34,822 nucleotides of DNA from an uncultured Clostridia bacterium (GCA_947086925.1 CAMUAL010000019.1:1-34822), one strand, 5' to 3'. Numbered from the stretch's first letter, positions 8,416 to 17,374 are shown. Notes: generated from the letters alone by a model not told the origin. Numbers and translations: made by a program.

Positions 8416-8444
8416 TTGAAGCGTAGCACTTAACGTGCTAAAAT
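8416..8444 (+). promoter_or_regulatory. sigma-A promoter of the glycan-use operon with a palindrome in its spacer
   Basis: The -35 box TTGAAG (8416-8421) and the -10 box TAAAAT (8439-8444) are 17 bp apart. The spacer carries a perfect inverted repeat, TAGCAC-TTAAC-GTGCTA (8424-8440), that overlaps the start of the -10 box. A repressor bound there would block RNA polymerase, so it is a good operator candidate. The leader of about 130 nt also contains a 10-bp hairpin at 8498-8522. Confidence 0.65.
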
Positions 8445-8580
8445 AAGGTTAAGTTAAAATCAGTTCTTTCCTCCCATATATGAGTTGTCCTTGCATTGCC
8501 TTTTCCGATTTGCGGAGAAGGCGGCAGCGAGGGCATAGCGTTAGGATGAACGTATTCCGCAGGCATAAAGGAACGGAGAA

Positions 8581-11148
8581 ATGAAATTAACAGGATTATA
8601 TTGCGAAAATCTGAGTTCGGGAAAGTGTGTAACCGATAATCCGCAACCGCGCTTTTCTTTTGCTATGACGTCGGATAAAAAGGACGTTAAGCTTTGGCGT
8701 GCCCGTTTGAGCGTAGGCGAATGGTATCGCGACACCGACGAGCAGATTATGATTCAGTACGGCGGACCCAAATTAAAGCCGTTCACCGAATATACGGCGG
8801 CGGTGCGCGCTACCGACACTGCGGGAGATTCCGAAACTGCCGAATGCAAATTTTACACCGGGCGACTCGGCGAGCCGTGGCAGGCAAAATGGATAACGTG
8901 CGGCGAATATAAATTCACCGAAAAGAAAGTTTCGCCCGCGCCTATGGTTTTCCGCAAAAAATTGAATATAAAAAAGAAGATACAAAGCGCGTTTATTTAC
9001 GCAACGGCAATAGGAATATACGAACTTAAAATAAACGGCGAGAAGGTGGGCGACAGATACTTTGCACCCGGCTTCACTTCGTACGCAAAAAATATTCAGT
9101 ATCAGACTTATAACGTGACCGACCTTCTTAAAGGCGACGACGCGATAACCGCGTTTGTTGCGGGAGGTTGGGCGGTAGGTTCGTTTGTTTTTACAAGGGT
9201 AAACCGCGTGACGGCTGACAGACAGGCGTTTTTAATGGAACTTCGCGTAACTTACGACGACGGAAGCAACGAGGTTATAGGCACCGACGGCAGTTGGCAG
9301 GTAAGCATGGACGGCAATTACCGCATGGCGGATTTTTACGACGGCGAAACCTACGATGCCCGCATAGACCTTGACAATATAAAGTGGCAGTCGGCAAGCG
9401 TTGAAAAAGTAAAGATTAAGCCGGAGTTTATCGCCGAACACGGCGCACCCGTAAAGGCGCACGAGGTTATGAAGCCCGTGTCGGTTACCGAACGCGCCGA
9501 CGGCGAAATAATATACGACTTCGGACAGAATTTCGCCGGCGTTATCCGAGCGGATATAAAAGGCAAGTCCGGTCAGACGGCAGTATTCCGTCATGCCGAA
9601 GTTCTGCACCCCGACGGCAGACTTTGCACCGAGCCGCTCAGGTCCGCAAAAGCCATGGCGACTTATATATGCCGCGACGGAAATCAGTGTTATTCGCCCG
9701 TGTTTACGTACATGGGGTTTAGGTACGTGGGAGTGCGCGGCATAAATAAAGACGATATTACTCTGTCGGCGGTAGCTCTGTATTCCGATATAGAGCAGAC
9801 GGGCAAGTTCGAATGTTCGAACGAAACGATTAACCGCTTACAGCAGAATATAGTTTGGAGCGCCAAGTCTAACTTTGTGGATATTCCCACCGATTGCCCG
9901 CAACGCGACGAGCGCATGGGGTGGACGGGTGACATTGCGTTGTTTGCGCCCACCGCGTGCCTTAACTTTAATATGGCGCGGTTTTTGGATAAGTGGCTTT
10001 ACGATTTGCGCAGTGAGCAACTGCGCACGGGAGGCATACCGCAAACCGTTCCCGCACAGGGGTACGGATTCCCCGTTACAATGCCTAAAATGGCAATCGA
10101 TTTTTGGGGTGACGCAAGCGTGACCGTGCCGTGGGCATTATACACGGCAAGCGGCGATATAGACGTGCTCGTGCGTTCTTATATAAGCATGTGCAAGTAT
10201 GTAGACGCTTGCAAATTTTGGGCGGGATTGTTAAGCGTGGGACGTCGCCGTTATATATGGCATACTCCTTCGGTGTTTCACTTCGGCGATTGGGTTGCCC
10301 CCGACGAGCCGAAAATGAGCGGCTGGCAAAAGCGCAGTAAGTATACGGCAACGGCAAGTCTGTGCAACACGGCGGGTATCGTTGCTAAGGTTGCCGAAAT
10401 TTTGGGTATGAAGCGCGACGCGGCTAAGTACCGCAAAATTTCAGAGGGCGCGGCGAATGCTTACGTAAAATGTTTCACCGACGGAAAAGGCAAACTTAAA
10501 AAAGAGTTTCAGACGGCATACGTTTTGCCGCTGTATTTCGGCATGTTTCCCGCAAAGCAAAAGCAGGCGGCGGCGGACAATCTTGCCGAACTCGTAAAGA
10601 AAAACGGTTATAAAATAGCAACGGGATTCCCCGGAACGCCGTATATTCTGTTCGCGCTTTGCGATAACGGGCATGCCGACGATGCGTTTAAAATGCTTCT
10701 GAGCACCGAATGTCCGTCGTGGCTGTACGAAGTCAAAGCGGGCGGAACGACTATATGGGAGCGTTGGGACGGTCTTAAAGAAAACGGCGAAGTCAATATA
10801 ACCGACGACGGAACGGGCGGCATGTTGTCGTTCAATCATTACGCGTCGGGTGCGGTAGGCGACTTTTTATATCGCAGAATTTTGGGCATACAGCCCGTAG
10901 AGTGCGGATATAAGCGATTCGAGTGCAAACCGATTATGGGCGGCGGAATAACTTATGCCCGCGGCGAAGTGGAATCGCCTTACGGAAAAATAGAATGCGG
11001 TTGGAAAATTTCCGACGGAGAATTTATGCTTGAAATTTCGGTTCCCGTCGGTACGGATTGCATAGTGAGTTTGCCGAACGGAGAAAAACAGACTGTGGGA
11101 AGCGGCAAATACGAATTTAAGTGTAAAGCGGAAAATTTTGTAAAATAG
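8581..11148 (+). CDS. alpha-L-rhamnosidase, glycoside hydrolase family 78
   Basis: This 855-residue enzyme removes terminal alpha-L-rhamnose from glycosides. It has the family's order: N-terminal beta-sandwich domains (about 1-400), the (alpha/alpha)6 catalytic domain (about 410-760) and a C-terminal beta domain. The hallmark DCPQRDERMGWTGD is present, with Asp438, Glu444 and Asp451 matching the conserved acidic set, and the second catalytic glutamate lies in TTIWERWD (Glu727). There is no signal peptide or lipobox, so it should act in the cytoplasm on imported small glycosides. A GGAG-type site precedes the ATG. It is followed by a sugar symporter and a GH2 enzyme on the same strand, which together form a small rhamnose-glycoside use locus. 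Confidence 0.95.
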   Translation: MKLTGLYCENLSSGKCVTDNPQPRFSFAMTSDKKDVKLWRARLSVGEWYRDTDEQIMIQYGGPKLKPFTEYTAAVRATDTAGDSETAECKFYTGRLGEPWQAKWITCGEYKFTEKKVSPAPMVFRKKLNIKKKIQSAFIYATAIGIYELKINGEKVGDRYFAPGFTSYAKNIQYQTYNVTDLLKGDDAITAFVAGGWAVGSFVFTRVNRVTADRQAFLMELRVTYDDGSNEVIGTDGSWQVSMDGNYRMADFYDGETYDARIDLDNIKWQSASVEKVKIKPEFIAEHGAPVKAHEVMKPVSVTERADGEIIYDFGQNFAGVIRADIKGKSGQTAVFRHAEVLHPDGRLCTEPLRSAKAMATYICRDGNQCYSPVFTYMGFRYVGVRGINKDDITLSAVALYSDIEQTGKFECSNETINRLQQNIVWSAKSNFVDIPTDCPQRDERMGWTGDIALFAPTACLNFNMARFLDKWLYDLRSEQLRTGGIPQTVPAQGYGFPVTMPKMAIDFWGDASVTVPWALYTASGDIDVLVRSYISMCKYVDACKFWAGLLSVGRRRYIWHTPSVFHFGDWVAPDEPKMSGWQKRSKYTATASLCNTAGIVAKVAEILGMKRDAAKYRKISEGAANAYVKCFTDGKGKLKKEFQTAYVLPLYFGMFPAKQKQAAADNLAELVKKNGYKIATGFPGTPYILFALCDNGHADDAFKMLLSTECPSWLYEVKAGGTTIWERWDGLKENGEVNITDDGTGGMLSFNHYASGAVGDFLYRRILGIQPVECGYKRFECKPIMGGGITYARGEVESPYGKIECGWKISDGEFMLEISVPVGTDCIVSLPNGEKQTVGSGKYEFKCKAENFVK

Positions 11149-11149
11149 G

Positions 11150-11178
11150 TTGAAAAATTCATTGCCGTGTGATAAAAT
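11150..11178 (+). promoter_or_regulatory. internal promoter P1 before the sugar symporter
   Basis: TTGAAA (11150-11155) and TAAAAT (11173-11178) are 17 bp apart with a TG before the -10 box. It begins just after the rhamnosidase stop codon, so the symporter can be expressed apart from the upstream gene. Confidence 0.6.
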
Positions 11179-11201
11179 AATTAAAGCGGCATAAAAGCAC
11201 C

Positions 11202-11228
11202 TTGATATGTAATTCAATTCGGTATAAT
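11202..11228 (+). promoter_or_regulatory. possible second promoter P2 before the sugar symporter
   Basis: A perfect -10 box TATAAT (11223-11228) has TTGATA (11202-11207) 15 bp upstream. The spacer is short, so this is weaker than P1 or needs an activator. Confidence 0.35.
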
Positions 11229-11268
11229 GCACAAACCGATGAACTTTTAAATTAAACAGGAGGAAAAT

Positions 11269-12999
11269 ATGACGGGAACAAAAAAGAGCTTGTTTGAAAA
11301 ACCTATTTTATCGTCTAAAATAAAATCGGCAAACGTCAAGTTTAAGGAAATGCTGTTCGGCTATTTTCTCGGTCCGTTCGGGGCACTGCTTGCAAACGGC
11401 ATTTTCACAAGTTTTTTGAATCGCTATTGGACGGACGTTTTATTTGCGAATTATCGCATACAAACAGGTATCGATGAACAAGGAAAAGCTATAATGGAGT
11501 TGCCCGACGGGGCAATAAAGACATTTTTAGCATTGATGCCTATACTCAGCGCAATTCTCATAGTTGTCGGTAATTTGGTTGTAGGGCAGCTAATCGAGCG
11601 GACAAAGAGCAAAGCGGGTAAGGCGCGCCCTTGGATACTGCTTAGCTCGATACTTTTGGCTGTTGCGTGCGTTGGAATGTTTGTGATTCCCATGGGAAAC
11701 GGAACGGCTACGCCTGTGCTTACAATGGTGCTCACCGCTATTGCGTATAATATTTATTATTCGATAGCGTACCCTATGTACAACACCGCAAACAGCACTC
11801 TTGTTCCGCTTTCTACGCGCAACGGAAATCAGCGCGGACTTCTCGCATCGTTTTCCAACTTCGCAAGCATAGCCGTAATGGGTGCGGGCGGCATGGTTTT
11901 CCCCATGATTATTGCATGGTTTATGGGCGGTTGGGAAACCCCCAACAAAACCGCATGGATGATTGCGTTTATAGCAATCGGTATAGTTACGTTCCTGTTT
12001 ACCGTTATGCAATACTACTTTACGCGCGAGCGCGTAACCGAAGAAATATCGGCTACTCCCGTTTCAGGCAACAATGAAAAAATTTCTCTCGGCAAGCAGG
12101 TTAAGGGCGTTACCACGTGTAAATATTGGTGGATAGTAATAGTATTCTTCCTTTTGTATAACACGGGCGGAATGTTCAAAAACATATCAATAACTTATTT
12201 TTGCGACAGATTCGCAAATACTCCGCTCGGCGGCGACGGCGCGATGTCGATTATAAACATACTCGGCGCGGTGCCAATGGCGGTTGCAATGGCGTTTATT
12301 TGGCCGCTTTCGGCTAAGTTCGGCAAGCGTATAGTCGTGCTTGTCGGGTGTATCGTGGCGGCGGCGGGCGGCTTGCTTGCGGGATTCTTCGCAAATAATT
12401 TCTACGTCGTGGCAACGGGCGTTGCAATTAAAAGCTTAGGCTCGTCGCCCGCATGCTATATGATTCTTGCCATGATAGCCGACGTGCTCGACCACATAGA
12501 GGCAAAGCGCGGATACAGATGCGACGGCTTTACTATGAGTATTTACAGCTCGCTTATGGCGGTAGCGACTCCGCTTGCAACGGGCATATTCAATGCGATT
12601 TCTGGCGGCGGCTCGAAAACGGTAGCAGTAACGGTAAGCTACATTTGGATTGAAACAATCGCGTACATTGCGTGCGTTGTGCTTATGATTTTCTTCGGAG
12701 TCGAAAAGTTGCTCAAAAAGGACAGGGAAACCATTCTCGGACGTCAAAAGGAAGAAGCTTTGGCGGCGGGCATAGAGTGGATTGAACCCGAAGAACGACT
12801 TCGCCGCGAGCAGGAAGAAGCCGACAGAGTTGCGGAGGAGGCAAGAAAAGCCGAGCTTAAAGCGCGTTGCGAGAAAAAAGGCTTGAACTACGAGGAAGAA
12901 GAAGCTAAGTTCGAGGAGGCGCGTGAGCGTAAGCGTGCGGCGGCGGAAGCCAAGAAGGCGGCAAAAGAAGCCAAAAAGAACGGTAAAAAGGAACAGTAA
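11269..12999 (+). CDS. MFS sugar:cation symporter, GPH family, with long charged C-terminal tail
   Basis: A 576-residue inner-membrane transporter of the glycoside-pentoside-hexuronide:cation symporter family (MelB-like), which imports sugars or small glycosides with Na+ or H+. Twelve hydrophobic segments cover about residues 28-485, with family features such as an early NRYWTDV loop and the conserved basic loop KSKAGKARPW between helices. The last 95 or so residues are almost all Glu, Lys, Arg and Ala and should form a cytoplasmic coiled coil; ordinary GPH symporters end near 450-470 residues. AGGAGG precedes the ATG. Lying between GH78 and GH2 genes, it probably imports their substrate; the exact sugar is not readable from sequence. 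Confidence 0.9.
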   Translation: MTGTKKSLFEKPILSSKIKSANVKFKEMLFGYFLGPFGALLANGIFTSFLNRYWTDVLFANYRIQTGIDEQGKAIMELPDGAIKTFLALMPILSAILIVVGNLVVGQLIERTKSKAGKARPWILLSSILLAVACVGMFVIPMGNGTATPVLTMVLTAIAYNIYYSIAYPMYNTANSTLVPLSTRNGNQRGLLASFSNFASIAVMGAGGMVFPMIIAWFMGGWETPNKTAWMIAFIAIGIVTFLFTVMQYYFTRERVTEEISATPVSGNNEKISLGKQVKGVTTCKYWWIVIVFFLLYNTGGMFKNISITYFCDRFANTPLGGDGAMSIINILGAVPMAVAMAFIWPLSAKFGKRIVVLVGCIVAAAGGLLAGFFANNFYVVATGVAIKSLGSSPACYMILAMIADVLDHIEAKRGYRCDGFTMSIYSSLMAVATPLATGIFNAISGGGSKTVAVTVSYIWIETIAYIACVVLMIFFGVEKLLKKDRETILGRQKEEALAAGIEWIEPEERLRREQEEADRVAEEARKAELKARCEKKGLNYEEEEAKFEEARERKRAAAEAKKAAKEAKKNGKKEQ

Positions 13000-13009
13000 A
13001 AGATTCGGC

Positions 13010-13046
13010 AAAATTGTGCTGCGCCTATGCGGCGCGGCGCAATTTT
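13010..13046 (+). terminator. strong hairpin between symporter and GH2 genes, partial terminator or mRNA stabiliser
   Basis: A 16-bp stem (13010-13025 with 13031-13046, two G-U pairs) closes a five-base loop and its 3' arm ends in AATTTT. It could stop part of the transcripts or protect the upstream mRNA. No separate promoter is evident for the GH2 gene just downstream, so read-through is the likely way that gene is expressed, at lower level. Confidence 0.55.
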
Positions 13047-13083
13047 CGGCTTTTATGCGGAAAATTATTTAAGGGGTACGAAA

Positions 13084-15438
13084 ATGCAAAAAATCGAATT
13101 TAACGACGGCTGGAAGTACAGACGACTCAAAACCGACGAGGAATTTCAGTCCGTTGATATTCCGCACGACGCCATGATAAGCGAAGTGCGTTCGCTCGGT
13201 AGCGACGGCGGCACCAACACCGGTTGGTTTGCGGGTTATGATTACGAATACGTGAAAATATTTACCGTACCCGAAGAATACAAAGACAAGGTTTTGATTT
13301 TGGAATTCGAAGGAGTATACCACAACGCAAAGGTGTACTTAAACGGCGAAAAAGTGTGCAACCGCCCTTACGGCTATACGAATTTTTACGTTTCTTTAAA
13401 CGAGCGCGTAAAATTCGGCGAGCAAAACGAAATAAAAGTAATAGCCCGAAATTCCGATCAGCCCAACAGCAGGTGGTACTCGGGCGCGGGAATTTACCGC
13501 CCCGTAAATCTGTATGTTGCCGACCCGCGGCACATAAAGCTTAACGGAGTTAAAATACGCACTTTAAGCTTAAACCCCGCCGTTGTGGAAATCAAAGTCA
13601 AAACCGAGGGCAACGGGGAAGTGAGCGCAAGCATTATGCACTCCGGCTCCGAGGTTGCCGCCGTGTCGGGTTATTCCGACGGAGAGGCTATGTTTACCGT
13701 AACGGTAGATAACGCGGTGCCGTGGACTCCCGACATTCCCGAACTGTACGAGTGCGAAGTTAAATTCGGAAACGATACGGCAGTTGAAAGATTCGGAATA
13801 CGCACCGTGTCGGTAAGTCCAGAAAACGGCTTTATGCTCAACGGAGAGCGCGTAATAATTCGCGGCGCGTGTATTCACCACGACAACGGGATTTTGGGCG
13901 CAAGGTGCTACCGCGAAGCCGAAGAACGCAAAATAAGGCTCATGAAAGAAAACGGCTATAACGCCGTTCGCAGTGCGCATAATCCTTGCTCTAAGTATAT
14001 GTTGGAAGCTTGCGACGAACTCGGCGTTATGATGATGGACGAGTACACCGACATGTGGTATATCCATAAAACCATGCACGATTACGCTCATTACGTAACC
14101 GATTGGTACGAGCAAGATATAACCGACATGATAGAAAAAGACTACAACCACCCGTCGGTAATAATGTACTCGCTCGGAAACGAAGTTGCCGAAACGGCGC
14201 AAAAAAAAGGCATAGAATTTTTCAAGCAAATGAAAGCGGTGTGCAAGTCGCTCGACCCCGACCGCCCCGTAACTGCGGGAGTGAACATATTTTTCAATCT
14301 TCTTCACTCGATGGGGTTCGGCGTATACAGCGACAAAAAGGCTAAAACGAATCCGCAGAAAAAAGTGGGAAGCGAGTTTTTCAACAACCTTGCGGGTAAG
14401 CTCGGCGACGGCTTTATGAAACGCATGGCAACGCTCCATGCGTGCGACGTTAAAACGCGCGGGTGCTTTGCGGCAATGGACGTTGCGGGCTACAACTACG
14501 GAATACTGCGCTACAAGCACGACATTAAAAAATATCCCAACCGAGTCATTCTCGGAAGCGAAACTTTTTGCAGCGACGCCTACCGCTTTTACGAATTTGC
14601 CAAAACGCACCCCGCTATTATAGGCGACTTTGTGTGGTCGGGCATGGACTATTTGGGCGAAGTGGGCGTGGGCAGTTGGGAATACCGCGACTATGCACCC
14701 GATTTCAGGCACGGTCCGGGGTGGATAACCGCGGGAAGCGGCAGAGTGGATTTGATAGGCAATCCGCTCGGCGAGGCACTTTACACACGCGTTGCGTTCG
14801 GTCTTACCGACGAACCGCAGATTGCGGTTGTACCGGTGAATCACACAAACGAAAAACATTCGCCGTCGGCGTGGAAGTTTTCGGGCGCAATACCGAGTTG
14901 GAGCTTTAACGGGCAAAACGGCAAAAAGGCTAAGGTAGAAGTGTATTCGCGCGCGCCCGTAATAGAACTGTATGTAAACGGCAAGCGGGCGGGCAGAAAA
15001 AAATTCAAAAAGAATTGCAGATTCGATTTCGAAACAAAGTATTACGACGGCGAAGTAACCGCGGTTGCTTTGGATAAAAAGGGCAACGAGCTTTCCCGTT
15101 CGTCGCTAAAAACGGCGGCGGAGCAAACGGTGCTGTCGGTACTGCCCGAAAAGAGCAGTGTTTCGATAGGCGAGGTTTGCTTTGTGCGTCTTAAATTCAC
15201 CGACCCCGACGGAACGGTTAAGCCTTTGGAACGCGGGATAATAAGCGTAAGCGTAGACGGCGGCGAACTTTTGGCGATTGGAAACGCATGCCCTTATAAC
15301 GAGCTCGGTTACTGCGGCGACAAAACCGATACCTATTACGGCGAGGCTATGGCGGCGGTGCGTGCAACGAGCGGAATCGTAACGGTTGCGGCGGAGTGCG
15401 GCAATCTTAAAGGCAGAGCGGAAATCGCGGCAAAATAG
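13084..15438 (+). CDS. glycoside hydrolase family 2 enzyme (beta-galactosidase/beta-glucuronidase type)
   Basis: A 784-residue retaining beta-glycosidase. Order: jelly-roll sugar-binding domain (about 1-145), Ig-like domain (about 150-245), TIM barrel (about 250-560), then C-terminal beta domains that resemble the DUF4982-type module of bacterial GH2 enzymes (VEVYSRAPVIELYVNGK). The acid/base glutamate lies in SLGNEV (Glu367) and the nucleophile in ILGSETF (Glu493). The frame opens at 13027, but the ATG at 13084 is chosen because AAGGGG lies just upstream and the earlier part is the intergenic hairpin. No signal peptide is seen, so the enzyme is cytoplasmic. Substrate within GH2 (galactoside, glucuronide or other) cannot be decided here. 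Confidence 0.93.
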   Translation: MQKIEFNDGWKYRRLKTDEEFQSVDIPHDAMISEVRSLGSDGGTNTGWFAGYDYEYVKIFTVPEEYKDKVLILEFEGVYHNAKVYLNGEKVCNRPYGYTNFYVSLNERVKFGEQNEIKVIARNSDQPNSRWYSGAGIYRPVNLYVADPRHIKLNGVKIRTLSLNPAVVEIKVKTEGNGEVSASIMHSGSEVAAVSGYSDGEAMFTVTVDNAVPWTPDIPELYECEVKFGNDTAVERFGIRTVSVSPENGFMLNGERVIIRGACIHHDNGILGARCYREAEERKIRLMKENGYNAVRSAHNPCSKYMLEACDELGVMMMDEYTDMWYIHKTMHDYAHYVTDWYEQDITDMIEKDYNHPSVIMYSLGNEVAETAQKKGIEFFKQMKAVCKSLDPDRPVTAGVNIFFNLLHSMGFGVYSDKKAKTNPQKKVGSEFFNNLAGKLGDGFMKRMATLHACDVKTRGCFAAMDVAGYNYGILRYKHDIKKYPNRVILGSETFCSDAYRFYEFAKTHPAIIGDFVWSGMDYLGEVGVGSWEYRDYAPDFRHGPGWITAGSGRVDLIGNPLGEALYTRVAFGLTDEPQIAVVPVNHTNEKHSPSAWKFSGAIPSWSFNGQNGKKAKVEVYSRAPVIELYVNGKRAGRKKFKKNCRFDFETKYYDGEVTAVALDKKGNELSRSSLKTAAEQTVLSVLPEKSSVSIGEVCFVRLKFTDPDGTVKPLERGIISVSVDGGELLAIGNACPYNELGYCGDKTDTYYGEAMAAVRATSGIVTVAAECGNLKGRAEIAAK

Positions 15439-15468
15439 CATGATTATTCTCGACTGAAAATTCGCATA

Positions 15469-15499
15469 AAAAAACAAGGTTTTTAACACCTTGTTTTTT
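15469..15499. terminator. bidirectional terminator between GH2 and leuA
   Basis: A 12-bp stem AAAAAACAAGGT (15469-15480) with ACCTTGTTTTTT (15488-15499) closes a seven-base loop. The A and T runs make it usable by both convergent transcripts. Confidence 0.83.
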
Positions 15500-15502
15500 G
15501 TT

Positions 15503-17158
15503 TTACAGAAGTTTGTTTACCGCACTTACAAGTGCTTTAATCGACGCCGCCATAATATCGGTATCTATGCCCGCGCCGTAGCTGATTGCACCGCTCGGGC
15601 GGTCGGTTATTCCCACATAGGCGCAGGCCCGCGCTCCCGAACCGCGGTCGAGTGCGTGTTCGGTGTAGGTGGATATTGTAAAGTGCATGTTAAACGCCGA
15701 CTTTATTGCGGTTGCCGCCGCGTCTAACTGACCGTTGCCGTTGCCGTGCAGAATCTCTTTTTTTCCGCGGTAGTACGTTTCCATTATAACGCAAACTTTG
15801 TCCGATTCTTTGGAAAACGTGTGAGCGGTAAGTTCGAGCGGGGAAGAAGTGTTTACGTATTCGCGCACGAATATGTCGCGCACTTCGTCGCAACCGAGTT
15901 CGCGTTTAAGCTTGTCCGATTCGCGCTTGACGGTGTATCCCACATCTTCGCGCATTTTTGCGGGAAGCGAGAATCCGAATTTCTGTTCCAAAACGTATCC
16001 TATGCCGCCTTTGCCGCTCTGCGAGTTTATGCGTATCACGTCGCCGTCGTAATTGCGGCCCACGTCTTTGGGGTCGATGGGAAGATACGGCACCGCCCAC
16101 TTTCCGCCGAGAGCGTTGCGGTGGGCTAAGCCTTTTGCAATGGCGTCTTGATGCGAACCCGAAAAGGCGGTGAACACAAGCGCGCCCGAATACGGTTGAC
16201 GGGGATTAACCGATAATCCCGTAAGACGCTCGTATGTTTCGGTAAGTTTCGGAAGTTCTGAAAAATCGAGGCGGGGGTCTACGCCGTGCATAACCATATT
16301 CATGCCGAGCGTAATAATATCTACGTTGCCGGTGCGCTCTCCGTTTCCGAACAGAGTGCCTTCTATTCGGTCGGCTCCCGCAAGCAAAGCAAGTTCGGCG
16401 TCGGCAACTCCCGTTCCGCGGTCGTTGTGCGGGTGCAGGGATATTATAACCGAGTCGCGTCGGGCTATGTGCTTGCACATGTACTCCACCTGACACGCAT
16501 AAACGTGCGGCATGCTCATTTCCACAGTAACGGGCAGATTTATTATTACTTTATTGTCGGGAGCGGGATTGAAAACGTCTATAACCGCGTTGCAGACTTG
16601 CAGTGCGTATTCGGGTTCCGTTCCGGTAAAGCTTTCGGGCGAGTATTCGAACATAAAGTTGCCGTCTGTTTTGTCGGCAAGCTTTTTCAAAAGCTTTGCG
16701 CCCTTTACCGCTATTTCTTTAACTTCGTCCTTGCTCTTTTTAAAAACCTGTTCGCGCTGAGCAACGCTTGTGGAATTGTACAGATGTACAATCGCTTTTT
16801 TCGCGCCGCGTATTGCTTCGAACGTCTTTTCTATTATATGTTCGCGTGCCTGAGTGAGCACCTGAATGGTTACGTCGTCGGGTATAAGGTTGTCGTCTAT
16901 CAATTTGCGGCAAAACGCATATTCGGTATCCGACGCCGCTGGGAATCCTATTTCGATTTCTTTGAATCCCACCCGAACAAGGTGCGAAAAAAATTCCGTC
17001 TTTTCCTCTAAACTCATGGGATTCACGAGCGCCTGATTTCCGTCGCGCAAATCGACACTGCACCATACGGGAGCTTTATCCGCATATTCGCGCGTTGCCC
17101 AATCGATGCAAACCTCGGGTGGCATAAAGTAACCGCGTTGATATTTAGAAACGTCCAT
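15503..17158 (-). CDS. leuA: 2-isopropylmalate synthase, LeuA type 2
   Basis: This 551-residue enzyme condenses acetyl-CoA with 2-oxoisovalerate, the first committed step of leucine synthesis. The DRE-TIM metallolyase barrel starts with WCSVDLRDGNQALVNPM (metal-binding Asp after the LRDGNQ signature) and includes SLHPHNDRGTGVADAELA. The C-terminal regulatory domain (about 420-551), which binds leucine for feedback inhibition in this family, is complete. The early region before the barrel (PPEVCIDWATREYADKAP) is typical of the longer actinobacterial/clostridial LeuA2 type. AGGAG precedes the ATG. No leuBCD genes adjoin it, so it is a stand-alone unit with its own promoter and a leader of about 50 nt, too short for a T-box. 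Confidence 0.95.
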   Translation of the reverse strand: MDVSKYQRGYFMPPEVCIDWATREYADKAPVWCSVDLRDGNQALVNPMSLEEKTEFFSHLVRVGFKEIEIGFPAASDTEYAFCRKLIDDNLIPDDVTIQVLTQAREHIIEKTFEAIRGAKKAIVHLYNSTSVAQREQVFKKSKDEVKEIAVKGAKLLKKLADKTDGNFMFEYSPESFTGTEPEYALQVCNAVIDVFNPAPDNKVIINLPVTVEMSMPHVYACQVEYMCKHIARRDSVIISLHPHNDRGTGVADAELALLAGADRIEGTLFGNGERTGNVDIITLGMNMVMHGVDPRLDFSELPKLTETYERLTGLSVNPRQPYSGALVFTAFSGSHQDAIAKGLAHRNALGGKWAVPYLPIDPKDVGRNYDGDVIRINSQSGKGGIGYVLEQKFGFSLPAKMREDVGYTVKRESDKLKRELGCDEVRDIFVREYVNTSSPLELTAHTFSKESDKVCVIMETYYRGKKEILHGNGNGQLDAAATAIKSAFNMHFTISTYTEHALDRGSGARACAYVGITDRPSGAISYGAGIDTDIMAASIKALVSAVNKLL

Positions 17159-17217
17159 TTTTTACTCCTTGACAGTTCGGTAGGGCATATTTAAGCACAG
17201 AGTGCGGAATTTTAAAT

Positions 17218-17246
17218 ATTTTAACTTATAATCGTAATTATGTCAA
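17218..17246 (-). promoter_or_regulatory. sigma-A promoter of leuA
   Basis: On the minus strand the consensus TTGACA (17241-17246) is 17 bp from TAAAAT (17218-17223). The start is expected near 17211. Confidence 0.82.
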
Positions 17247-17315
17247 GCAAAACGCGACTTGCGCACGGCTCGGTAAAAGATTGACGCGAAAAGTCAAATA
17301 TTTTGCGGAAAAAGT

Positions 17316-17345
17316 TTGCTAAACGGAACATATATGTGCTATACT
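17316..17345 (+). promoter_or_regulatory. sigma-A promoter of guaA
   Basis: TTGCTA (17316-17321) and TATACT (17340-17345) are 18 bp apart. The start is near 17352, which leaves about 23 nt of leader, so no purine riboswitch can be present. An inverted repeat TTGAC/GTCAA (17281-17297) lies upstream of the -35 box. Confidence 0.72.
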
Positions 17346-17374
17346 GTTTGCATAAAGTTCAGTGAGGAAATCCA

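Noticed and set aside
13027..13083. Earlier start of the GH2 gene
   Set aside because: It begins inside the intergenic hairpin and lacks a ribosome binding site; the family N-terminus starts at 13084.
13570..14916. 448-codon minus-strand frame opposite the GH2 gene, and a 461-codon one at 28521-29906 opposite the lipoprotein gene
   Set aside because: Same reasoning: shadows of well-supported genes with no start signals or domain resemblance.
17159..17211. Leucine T-box before leuA
   Set aside because: The leader of about 50 nt is too short and has no specifier-loop or T-box sequence or terminator.
17346..17374. Purine riboswitch before guaA
   Set aside because: The promoter leaves only about 23 nt of leader, too short for an aptamer.
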